Source of the DNA: Candidatus Nitrosacidococcus tergens
GTDB taxonomy: Bacteria; Pseudomonadota; Gammaproteobacteria; Nitrosococcales; Nitrosococcaceae
Length of the DNA: 64,000 nucleotides
Assembly (NCBI RefSeq): GCF_902810445.1
Contig: NZ_LR778175.1
Location: forward strand, 620,001 to 684,000
Reading direction: 5' to 3'
Shown one piece after another: positions 8,704 through 15,765 of this stretch; the first letter of the stretch is position 1, and each line of letters opens with the position of its first letter. Position numbers and translations under genes: made by a program. Below the pieces are notes generated by a model. The model did no database searches, was not told where the DNA came from, and saw nothing but the letters and a program-made list of their open reading frames with translations.

Positions 8704-9519
8704 ATGGAGTTTAAGAATACTCTTCAAGGCTTTATCGGAATTAGCTTAGCTGAGCTAAAAGATCGTGCTGAATTAATGCAGCGTGCTAATAACAAGTATG
8801 TTTTAGATACAGATACACTCATTGTTTTTCTAGAGGCAATGCAAAATGATTTTTGTATATTAAAAATCAATGGCATTAGGAATTTTACCTATCATAATAT
8901 TTATTGGGATAGCCCAAATTTACGTACTTTTTATGATCATAATAAAGATCGACGTAAACGCTTTAAGGTACGCTTTCGCTATTACCTAGAAAGTAATTTA
9001 TTTTTCTTCGAGGTAAAAATTAGAGAAGCTCGAAGCATGACTTATAAATATCGACTACCTATTGATATAGAAACTTATCAAACAAAGAAATTGCCAGAAT
9101 CATTATTCGGGTTTCTTAGTGAGAGAATACATCAACATTATGCTTACACATTAGCTAATGATTTTATTCCGAGTATTCAAATTAACTACCAACGTTTAAC
9201 TTTGGTTTCGAAACAGAGCGTTGAGCGGATTACGGTAGATCACCAGCTCCTTTTTACCTTTGAACAACAAGAAGATAACTTACCCTATAATCGGTATATT
9301 ATTGAAGTAAAATCTACTACAGGACGCAGTAGCGTAGATCGTTGGCTACAGCATAATCATCATCGTCCTGTAAGTAAATGTTCGAAGTATAGCATAGGTG
9401 TGAATTTGCTTAAATTAGCTCATAAAAACACTCAATTTACCCCAACTATTCGTCGATCATTTCATAAACCTATGGATAGTTTTAAATATACGCCGCTATC
9501 CTCAAAACCACCTTCATGA
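8704..9519 (+). CDS. VTC-domain protein (polyphosphate polymerase-like)
   Basis: 271 residues, soluble. It shows the VTC tunnel-fold pattern: a helical N-terminus with RANNKYVLDTDTL, the basic strand RRKRFKVRFRYY, then LFFFEVKIREARSMTYKYR, and a C-terminal YIIEVKSTTGRSSVDRWL. Alternating basic residues on the strands are those that bind triphosphate or polyphosphate in VTC4. It lies 3 bases after DUF4956 and overlaps the second CotH gene by 4 bases (ATGA), so the genes are translationally coupled. Whether it makes polyphosphate or only senses it is unknown. Confidence 0.82.
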   Translation: MEFKNTLQGFIGISLAELKDRAELMQRANNKYVLDTDTLIVFLEAMQNDFCILKINGIRNFTYHNIYWDSPNLRTFYDHNKDRRKRFKVRFRYYLESNLFFFEVKIREARSMTYKYRLPIDIETYQTKKLPESLFGFLSERIHQHYAYTLANDFIPSIQINYQRLTLVSKQSVERITVDHQLLFTFEQQEDNLPYNRYIIEVKSTTGRSSVDRWLQHNHHRPVSKCSKYSIGVNLLKLAHKNTQFTPTIRRSFHKPMDSFKYTPLSSKPPS

Positions 9520-11678
9520 ACTATAAAATAAAAGTACTATTACTAATAAGTCTATTTAGTACAACATCTTTAAAAGCAGAGACAACTTCACAAGCCATCC
9601 TAGAGCAAAAAATAACCATCCCCAATCCAGATGAAGTAGCCTTCTCTCAACCCTCAGGATTTTATGAAAAAGAATTTAAACTTAGCCTAAGCCACCCAGA
9701 TAGCAATGTAAAAATCTACTACACCCTAGATGGCTCTGAGCCCGATCCCAATAACTTAAAGGGCAGTACCTATCGCTATAAAAATAACTACGAGCAACCC
9801 CCTAATAAACCCAAAGATAACTTTCTATATCATCGTTATAAAACTTACCAATATACTCGACCTATCCTCATTAAAGATCGTAGCCACGATCCTGATAGAA
9901 TCTCTCAAATCTCTACTACCTTTGATGAAAAACCAGATTACTTTCCCCAGCCTTGGTGGGGTGCGTGGAAAGCCTACGATACCAATAAAATAAAAAAAAT
10001 AGCGAAAGGCACTCCGGTAAGAGCCATTGCTGTTAATGAGTTAGGAATAAAAAGCCCGATTGCTACCCATACCTTTTTTATTGGTAGCCAAGAGAGCTTT
10101 GATTTACCTATTATTGCTTTGACTGTACCAGAGAAAGATTTATTTGATTATGATGAGGGAATATTTGTAGCAGGTCGTGATTATGATGATTGGCTTGCTA
10201 CTGAACCAGAGCAGCTTAAACTTTCTCGGGCAAGTAGTACGCCCGCTAATTGGCATAGAAGAGGTAAACATGTAAAAGTTACCATAGAGCAAATTAGTCA
10301 AAATCGATTATCGCCTAGTTTAAACGTGGAATTAAAAATCCATGGTAATGGATCTCGCATGGATTCATATAAGAGCTTTAGAATCTATTTCAAGGAAAAA
10401 CAATCACTAAAGGGTTTTGTCCCTAATGGAGAGAAGTTAACAGGGTTACGATTAAATTTTAGACATGATGGAATACCTCATGGAATCATTAGATCTAGCA
10501 ACTTTGTTACTGATACTGCAGCTCAAAGAATTATAGAAGGATTATCCTTTGGTACCCAAAACTCCTACGGTTATCGTAATATTTTTTTAAATGGAGAATA
10601 TTATGGCATTAGAAATATCCGAGATGTAAAAGATAATCGCTACGTTAGTCACTTCTATCATCTACCCCATCGAAAAAAAATAGAGATATTATCTAATAAA
10701 GCCAATAATGAAGTCCCCAGTAACAAAGATCTCCCCGCACTCTTGAAAGGAAATTTTGCACAATGGGACGAGCTTAATCAAGCATTCTCTCAAAAAGAAA
10801 ATCAGAATTTAGATTTTGCTCAAAAATATATCGATATCGACAGCTTTATTGATTATTACATTGCCGAAATTTTCTTAGCTAATACAGATTGGCCTCAAAA
10901 TAACTATGCCTTTTGGAAGTATATAGGCGAGCATAATAAAAATAATCCTGCTACTGATGGCAGATATCGTTGGCTTATTTATGATTTAGATGCCACTTTC
11001 TTAGAAATTTATAATAAATCACTAGAAAGAGCAGCTGTTACCAATTCTGAACTATACCCTTTTACCTTTATATTTTCTACGCTTCTTAAAAACCCTGAGT
11101 TTAAAGAGAGATTTATTACTCGCTTTAGCGACTTAATGAATACTACTTTCGTACCAGAACGAATGGTGAATGTCGTAGAAAACACTAAACGAGAAGTAGA
11201 AAAAGAGCTCCCTCGCCATATTCAACGCTGGAAATATCCACTTAGCATAGAGGAATGGGAAAAGAGCATTAATTTAATGATTGGATTTGCTCAACAACGC
11301 CCCGCTATTCAGTATCAGCAACTACAGAGTTTTTTTGAACTCAGTGGTACTTATCAGCTTAAGATAGACGTAAATGATTCAGATTTTGGAGCGCTAAAAG
11401 TAAATACCCTTCACCTAGGATTAAAGGATAATGAATTAACAAAGCCAGTTGCTGCTAGTTGTCCAGCGGTACTGATGGATAAAGTACTGGCTTTTCCTTG
11501 GCAGGGTAAGTATTTTAAAAATCTATCCCTTAAGCTAGAGGCTATCCCTAAATCAGGCTATGTATTTAGTCATTGGCAAGGAGCAGGACTTACTGATGAA
11601 CAAACTATTCATCCTATCCTAGAGTTACAACCTGAGGCTGATTTAAAGCTTATCGCTGTGTTTGAGAGGGTAAGTTAA
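9516..11678 (+). CDS. Secreted CotH-kinase-family protein, second copy
   Basis: 720 residues, with the same order as the first copy: signal peptide (about 1-21), chitobiase-like domain (about 38-110), CotH domain (about 255-540; IHGNGSRMDSYK, NSYGYRNIFLNGEYYGIR, RWLIYDLDATFLE) and C-terminal InlB-type repeat domain (about 635-720). It overlaps the VTC gene by 4 bases, which fixes the ATG. The insertion of about 30 residues after the first domain in copy A is replaced here by a Trp-rich stretch (YFPQPWWGAW). A terminator follows 36 bases after the stop. Probably the last gene of a DUF4956-VTC-CotH operon. Confidence 0.85.
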   Translation: MNYKIKVLLLISLFSTTSLKAETTSQAILEQKITIPNPDEVAFSQPSGFYEKEFKLSLSHPDSNVKIYYTLDGSEPDPNNLKGSTYRYKNNYEQPPNKPKDNFLYHRYKTYQYTRPILIKDRSHDPDRISQISTTFDEKPDYFPQPWWGAWKAYDTNKIKKIAKGTPVRAIAVNELGIKSPIATHTFFIGSQESFDLPIIALTVPEKDLFDYDEGIFVAGRDYDDWLATEPEQLKLSRASSTPANWHRRGKHVKVTIEQISQNRLSPSLNVELKIHGNGSRMDSYKSFRIYFKEKQSLKGFVPNGEKLTGLRLNFRHDGIPHGIIRSSNFVTDTAAQRIIEGLSFGTQNSYGYRNIFLNGEYYGIRNIRDVKDNRYVSHFYHLPHRKKIEILSNKANNEVPSNKDLPALLKGNFAQWDELNQAFSQKENQNLDFAQKYIDIDSFIDYYIAEIFLANTDWPQNNYAFWKYIGEHNKNNPATDGRYRWLIYDLDATFLEIYNKSLERAAVTNSELYPFTFIFSTLLKNPEFKERFITRFSDLMNTTFVPERMVNVVENTKREVEKELPRHIQRWKYPLSIEEWEKSINLMIGFAQQRPAIQYQQLQSFFELSGTYQLKIDVNDSDFGALKVNTLHLGLKDNELTKPVAASCPAVLMDKVLAFPWQGKYFKNLSLKLEAIPKSGYVFSHWQGAGLTDEQTIHPILELQPEADLKLIAVFERVS
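9642..9916 (+). repeat. 5' shared block of the CotH duplication, copy B
   Basis: Partner of 5865-6139. The one difference seen is a CAA to CGA change (Gln to Arg) near the end of the block. Confidence 0.9.
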
Positions 11679-11694
11679 CATGCTAGATATTCAA
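11304..11694 (+). repeat. 3' shared block of the CotH duplication, copy B
   Basis: Partner of 7635-8025. The identity ends 16 bases after the stop codon, within TTCAA. Confidence 0.9.
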
Positions 11695-11713
11695 CCAAGA
11701 ACGTTTAAAATTC

Positions 11714-11760
11714 CTAAGTGCTACCCTAGTACTTATAGGGTACACTTAGTTATTTCTTTA
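11714..11760 (+). terminator. Rho-independent terminator after the CotH/VTC cluster
   Basis: Two 7-bp stems stacked across a one-base bulge: CTAAGTG (11714-11720) with CACTTAG (11743-11749), and TACCCTA (11722-11728) with TAGGGTA (11736-11742). The loop is 7 bases and a T-rich tail (TTATTTCTTT) follows. Confidence 0.8.
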
Positions 11761-11790
11761 ATTTAAGAATTGATATAGGAGTAACTACCT

Positions 11791-12897
11791 ATGAAAACAC
11801 GTGCTGCGATCGCCTGGGAGGTAAATAAATCTCTTGCAATTGAAGAGATAGAGCTTACAGGTCCTAAAGAGGGTGAAGTATTAGTAGAGCTTAAAGCTAC
11901 AGGCATTTGCCATACGGATTATTACACCCTTTCTGGATCCGATCCTGAAGGGCTTTTTCCCGTGGTTCTTGGTCATGAAGGTGCAGGAGTAGTGGTAGAA
12001 GTGGGTACAGGAGTGAAATCCCTAAAAGTAGGAGATCACGTCATTCCCTTGTACACCCCGGAGTGCCGTGAGTGTAAGTTTTGTTTATCAAAAAAAACTA
12101 ACCTCTGCCAAGCTATTCGTCAGACTCAAGGGCAAGGATTAATGCCTGATGGCACTTTTCGCTTCTCTTTTAAAGATAAACCCATATTTCACTATATGGG
12201 TACCTCTACTTTCTCAAATTATAGTGTGATTCCAGAAATTGCTTTAGCTAAAATTCGTGAGGACGCTCCTTTCGATAAGGTATGTTATATCGGCTGTGGG
12301 GTAACTACCGGAATTGGAGCAGTAGTTTTTACCGCTCAAGTAGAAGTAGGTGCGAATGTAGCTGTCTTTGGGTTAGGTGGCATTGGCTTAAATGTGATTC
12401 AAGGTGCCAAAATGGTGGGTGCTAATAGGATTATTGGTATTGACACTAATCCAAATAGAGAAATGATGGCTCGCCAATTTGGGATGACTGATTTTGTTAA
12501 TCCTAATGAGGTTGAAAATGTAGTGGATACTATTATTCAACTTACTGGTGGGGGAGCAGATTATAGTTTTGAATGTATAGGTAATACTCAAGTGATGCGC
12601 CAAGCATTAGAATGCACCCATAAAGGATGGGGACGAAGCATTATTGTTGGGGTGGCTCCTGCAGGAGCTGAAATTAGCACTCGTCCATTCCAATTGGTTA
12701 CAGGGAGAAAGTGGGAAGGATCTGCCTTCGGGGGTGCAAGAGGTCGAACTGATGTACCTAAGATTGTAGATTGGTATATGGAAGGAAAAATTAATATCAA
12801 TTCTTTAATTACCCATACCTTAGCTTTAGAAGATATTAATGAAGGTTTTAATTTAATGAAAGCAGGTAAATCTATTCGAGCAGTAGTAGTTTATTAA
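11791..12897 (+). CDS. frmA: S-(hydroxymethyl)glutathione dehydrogenase (class III alcohol dehydrogenase)
   Basis: Oxidises the formaldehyde-glutathione adduct to S-formylglutathione with NAD+ in the cytosol. 368 residues, the family length. Catalytic zinc ligands are Cys40, His62 and Cys169; structural zinc cysteines are 92, 95, 98 and 106 (ECRECKFCLSKKTNLC). The NAD-binding GLGGIG is at 194-199. AGGAG precedes ATG. It is followed 23 bases later by frmB, the next enzyme. In an ammonia oxidiser, formaldehyde can arise from co-oxidation of methane or methanol by ammonia monooxygenase, a possible reason for the pair; that is inference. Confidence 0.95.
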   Translation: MKTRAAIAWEVNKSLAIEEIELTGPKEGEVLVELKATGICHTDYYTLSGSDPEGLFPVVLGHEGAGVVVEVGTGVKSLKVGDHVIPLYTPECRECKFCLSKKTNLCQAIRQTQGQGLMPDGTFRFSFKDKPIFHYMGTSTFSNYSVIPEIALAKIREDAPFDKVCYIGCGVTTGIGAVVFTAQVEVGANVAVFGLGGIGLNVIQGAKMVGANRIIGIDTNPNREMMARQFGMTDFVNPNEVENVVDTIIQLTGGGADYSFECIGNTQVMRQALECTHKGWGRSIIVGVAPAGAEISTRPFQLVTGRKWEGSAFGGARGRTDVPKIVDWYMEGKININSLITHTLALEDINEGFNLMKAGKSIRAVVVY

Positions 12898-12920
12898 TAT
12901 AATAGTATTGGAGGAATATT

Positions 12921-13760
12921 ATGTTGGAAGGCTGTAGTTCTCATGCTTGTTTTGGTGGTACTCAATATTATTATCAGCATCAATCTAAAGTGATTGGTTT
13001 ACCTATGCGATTTTCTGCTTACATACCACACCTAGCAAAACAAGGTCCAGTACCTGTACTATTTTTCTTAGCAGGTCTAACTAGCACAGAAGAAACCTTT
13101 ATGATCAAGGCTGGGGCTCAACGACTGGCTGCAGAATACGGCATTATTTTGGTTAGTGTAGATACTAGCCCAAGGCAAACAGGAATTGTTGGCGAAACTG
13201 ATAGCTGGGATTTAGGGGCAGGGGCTGGATTTTACCTTGATGCCACTCAAGCTCCTTGGTCTCAATATTTTAAGATGGAAAGTTATATTACCCAAGAACT
13301 CTATGAGCTTGTGCTTGAAGAATTTCCGGTAGATAGTAATAAAATAGGAATTTGGGGACATTCTATGGGTGGTCACGGTGCCTTAATCTTTGCTTTAAAA
13401 TACCCAAAACTATACTGTTCTGTCTCTGCTTTTGCTCCCCTTGCTGCTCCTATCTACTCATCATTAGGGCAAAAAGCATTTAGAAATTACCTAGGAGAAG
13501 ATCGCCAACTTTGGCGTAAATATGATACCACCGCATTGATTGAAGATGGTTGCCGGATACCAGAGCCTCTAATTGATCAAGGATTAAATGATGAATTTTT
13601 TTCAGAACTATGCCCAGATCGTTTAGAAACTGCTTGTAAAGCAGCAAACCAGCCTCTTACATTGAGGTACCATAAAAATTATGATCATGGCTATTATTTT
13701 GTCAGTACATTTGTTGCTGATCACATGAAACATCATGTAGATATTTTTGCTAATCGCTAA
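12921..13760 (+). CDS. frmB: S-formylglutathione hydrolase
   Basis: Hydrolyses S-formylglutathione to formate and glutathione, completing formaldehyde detoxification. 279 residues of the esterase D alpha/beta-hydrolase fold. The nucleophile is Ser148 in IWGHSMGGHGAL, with the conserved DTSPRQTGI-type oxyanion region (E. coli: DTSPRG), and the C-terminal catalytic His lies in NYDHGYYFVSTF. GGAGG precedes ATG. Cotranscription with frmA is likely from the 23-base gap. Confidence 0.95.
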   Translation: MLEGCSSHACFGGTQYYYQHQSKVIGLPMRFSAYIPHLAKQGPVPVLFFLAGLTSTEETFMIKAGAQRLAAEYGIILVSVDTSPRQTGIVGETDSWDLGAGAGFYLDATQAPWSQYFKMESYITQELYELVLEEFPVDSNKIGIWGHSMGGHGALIFALKYPKLYCSVSAFAPLAAPIYSSLGQKAFRNYLGEDRQLWRKYDTTALIEDGCRIPEPLIDQGLNDEFFSELCPDRLETACKAANQPLTLRYHKNYDHGYYFVSTFVADHMKHHVDIFANR

Positions 13761-13848
13761 TTTTTTATTATATTTTCTTTAAATTTAAAAAAATTGGTCT
13801 ACTTTTATAAATGCCTTTATTTAATTATTATTTTAGGAGGGCATATTA

Positions 13849-14268
13849 ATGAGTATTAAGGAGAGACTTATAAAAGCTGGGAGAGAACTTGCAAGGATAG
13901 AGCAGGATCTAGATCTGCTCGAGCAAAATATTAACGTAGGGAAAAACAGAAATGAGCGAGCCGTACACAGGGAAAGAATTGAGCAACTGGAAATAAAATT
14001 AAAGGAATTTAAACATCAATTTTTACAGTTGGAAAGTAATATCACTTGCGGGCGCAAAAAATTTGAAAAGGAATTTCATACACACTTAGAAGCGATTAAA
14101 CATCGTCATCACCACCTTGAGAAACAGCTAGGAGATGTCCATTTAGCTCATGCAGAATCATGGCATTTAGGTGAGAATTTACCTATTGGTACAACAATAT
14201 TTGACGGTATTGGTCAATGGGTCACTCACTTATTCCGTCGTGATCGAAATCTTGGACATCATACCTAG
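13849..14268 (+). CDS. Coiled-coil, His-rich protein, first of a tandem pair
   Basis: 139 residues, no signal peptide. Residues 1-105 are almost entirely charged helix with heptad character (LARIEQDLDLLEQNINVG, IEQLEIKLKEFKHQFLQLE). A histidine cluster follows (FHTHLEAIKHRHHHLEKQL), then HAESWHLGE and a short amphipathic end (IGQWVTHLFRRDRNLGHHT). A strong AGGAGGG site precedes ATG, so good expression is expected. The next gene is a paralogue (roughly 60 % identical by eye). The His cluster could bind metal. I do not recognise the family. Confidence 0.7.
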   Translation: MSIKERLIKAGRELARIEQDLDLLEQNINVGKNRNERAVHRERIEQLEIKLKEFKHQFLQLESNITCGRKKFEKEFHTHLEAIKHRHHHLEKQLGDVHLAHAESWHLGENLPIGTTIFDGIGQWVTHLFRRDRNLGHHT

Positions 14269-14280
14269 CTCTAAATCATA

Positions 14281-14336
14281 AAGGGATGCTTTAATTTCTA
14301 TATTCTTAGTGATTAAACAATAGGCATCCCTTTTTT
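14281..14336 (+). terminator. Rho-independent terminator between the coiled-coil paralogues
   Basis: AAGGGATGC (14281-14289) pairs with GCATCCCTT (14324-14332). An inner TTTAAT/ATTAAA stem (14290-14295 with 14312-14317) shortens the loop. Six T residues end the structure. The second paralogue therefore probably has its own promoter. Confidence 0.75.
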
Positions 14337-14512
14337 CTAATCTATTGGATCTTAATTATTTCTGCAATAGAAAATTTAAGTTACTTAAACTAATATATTT
14401 TCGTTTTTATAAAAAATTAAAATCTTTCCTTTCTTTATCTGGGAATATGGAGTACTCTTATAGATGTATTCTAAATACCTTTTTAAATTATTTTATCCGG
14501 GAGGGTAGTGCC

Positions 14513-14935
14513 ATGAATATTGAAGAAAGGTTAATTGAATCAGGAAGAGAACTTGCAAAATTAGGGCAGGATATCGATCAGCTTGAACAAAATCTAAATA
14601 TAGGTAGTAATCAAGATAAACGAGCAGTTCATAGAGAAAAAATCGAGGATTTAGAATTAAAATTAATAGAATTTAATCAGAGATTTCTACAACTAGAACA
14701 TAACATTATCGATGGCCATAGGAAATTTGAAAGAGAATTTCATACCCATTTAGAAGCCATTAAACATCATTATCAATCTATTGAAGATCAATTGGGCGGA
14801 GTGCGGCTAGCCCATGCCGAATCTTGGCATTTGGGTGAAGGAGCATCTATGATAACCGCTATCTTTGATAAAATAGGTAGCTGGGTTAATCAACTACTCC
14901 ACCGTAAGCGGAACTTAGAAGAACATCATACTTAA
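14513..14935 (+). CDS. Coiled-coil, His-rich protein, second of a tandem pair
   Basis: 140 residues from the ATG at 14513, chosen because GGGAGGG lies just upstream and because this start aligns with the paralogue at 13849. The frame is open back to 14345, but that extension has no ribosome-binding site and no counterpart in the first copy. It has the same plan: charged helix, REFHTHLEAIKHHYQS, then LAHAESWHLGE and a tail ending in EEHHT. Conserved blocks shared with copy 1 (RAVHRE, FHTHLEAIKH, LAHAESWHLGE) mark likely functional sites. Unknown function. Confidence 0.7.
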   Translation: MNIEERLIESGRELAKLGQDIDQLEQNLNIGSNQDKRAVHREKIEDLELKLIEFNQRFLQLEHNIIDGHRKFEREFHTHLEAIKHHYQSIEDQLGGVRLAHAESWHLGEGASMITAIFDKIGSWVNQLLHRKRNLEEHHT

Positions 14936-15129
14936 TGAAATAGCTCTACTCCTATTTGGATTAGACCAATATTAATTGACATTATTATACTTACTCTCTA
15001 AAGTATTTGGGTAAAAATCTTTATTCAATAGTAATAAAGCTAACTATGATCTATTTCTAGCCTAGTTAGGAATAACTCTTAGTTTTTATAATAAATTTTT
15101 ATTAAATTTAGGTTGAGGAATATTAAGTT

Positions 15130-15540
15130 ATGAAAGTAACTAAAGCAATACTAATTGGTTTTTTAAGTGCATTATTTGTAGGTGCTGCTCAAGCAAAACA
15201 AGTTGATTTTACTGTAGTAATGGAAGCTGATGATATCAATATTCCAGAACTCAAAGTAGAAGGAGTGACGATTAAAAATATTCGTGAATTCCATGTACTC
15301 AATCAGCCTGCTGGTCTTGTAGTACATAAAGGTGATACTGTCAAAATCACGGTAGATAATAAATCTCCTATTAGCGAAGGGTTTGCTATTGATGCTTATG
15401 GTATTAAAGAAACCATTAAAGCTGGAGAGAAAGCAACAATTAATTTAACTGCAAATAAAACAGGTGCTTTCACTATCTGGTGTCATCTCCATCCTAAAGG
15501 AATTCACCTACCTGGTTCTTTAAATGTAGTAGAAGACTAA
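15130..15540 (+). CDS. ncyA: Nitrosocyanin, red copper protein of ammonia oxidisers
   Basis: 136-residue precursor with a signal peptide (about 1-22, ending AAQA), so periplasmic. The body is a single cupredoxin domain matching N. europaea nitrosocyanin as I remember it (IPELKVEGVTIKNIREF, NKSPISEGFAIDA, GAFTIWCHLHP). The mononuclear copper ligands are all present: Glu83, Cys118, His121 and His126, with the same spacing as Glu60, Cys95, His98, His103 of the mature protein. GAGGAA lies 9 bases before ATG, a TATAAT box is at 15087-15092, and a strong terminator follows, so it is a single-gene unit. Its role in ammonia oxidation is still debated; an electron-transfer or NO/redox function is proposed. 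Confidence 0.93.
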   Translation: MKVTKAILIGFLSALFVGAAQAKQVDFTVVMEADDINIPELKVEGVTIKNIREFHVLNQPAGLVVHKGDTVKITVDNKSPISEGFAIDAYGIKETIKAGEKATINLTANKTGAFTIWCHLHPKGIHLPGSLNVVED

Positions 15541-15575
15541 TTTTTAGATTAGTATAATAAAATTCTATTCTTACT

Positions 15576-15602
15576 AGAGGCGGTAATATTACCGCCTCTT
15601 TC
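15576..15602 (+). terminator. Strong terminator after nitrosocyanin
   Basis: Perfect 12-bp self-complementary stem: AGAGGCGGTAAT (15576-15587) and ATTACCGCCTCT (15588-15599), followed by TTTCTGTT. It lies 35 bases after the stop codon. Confidence 0.85.
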
Positions 15603-15765
15603 TGTTCATGTTTACTTAGCCTCGATTAATTCAACCCTACTACATAAGGACTAATGATTCTGAGTTAGTCATAAGAGATAATTATTAAGGTTAATTTAAT
15701 TCAGCAGCCTTAATATTTATTTTGATAATCCCCTTCAAAAATACAAATATATAAGGGAAAGTGCT

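Noticed and set aside
14345..14512. 56-codon N-terminal extension of the second coiled-coil protein
   Set aside because: No counterpart in the paralogue and no ribosome-binding site, whereas GGGAGGG precedes the ATG at 14513.
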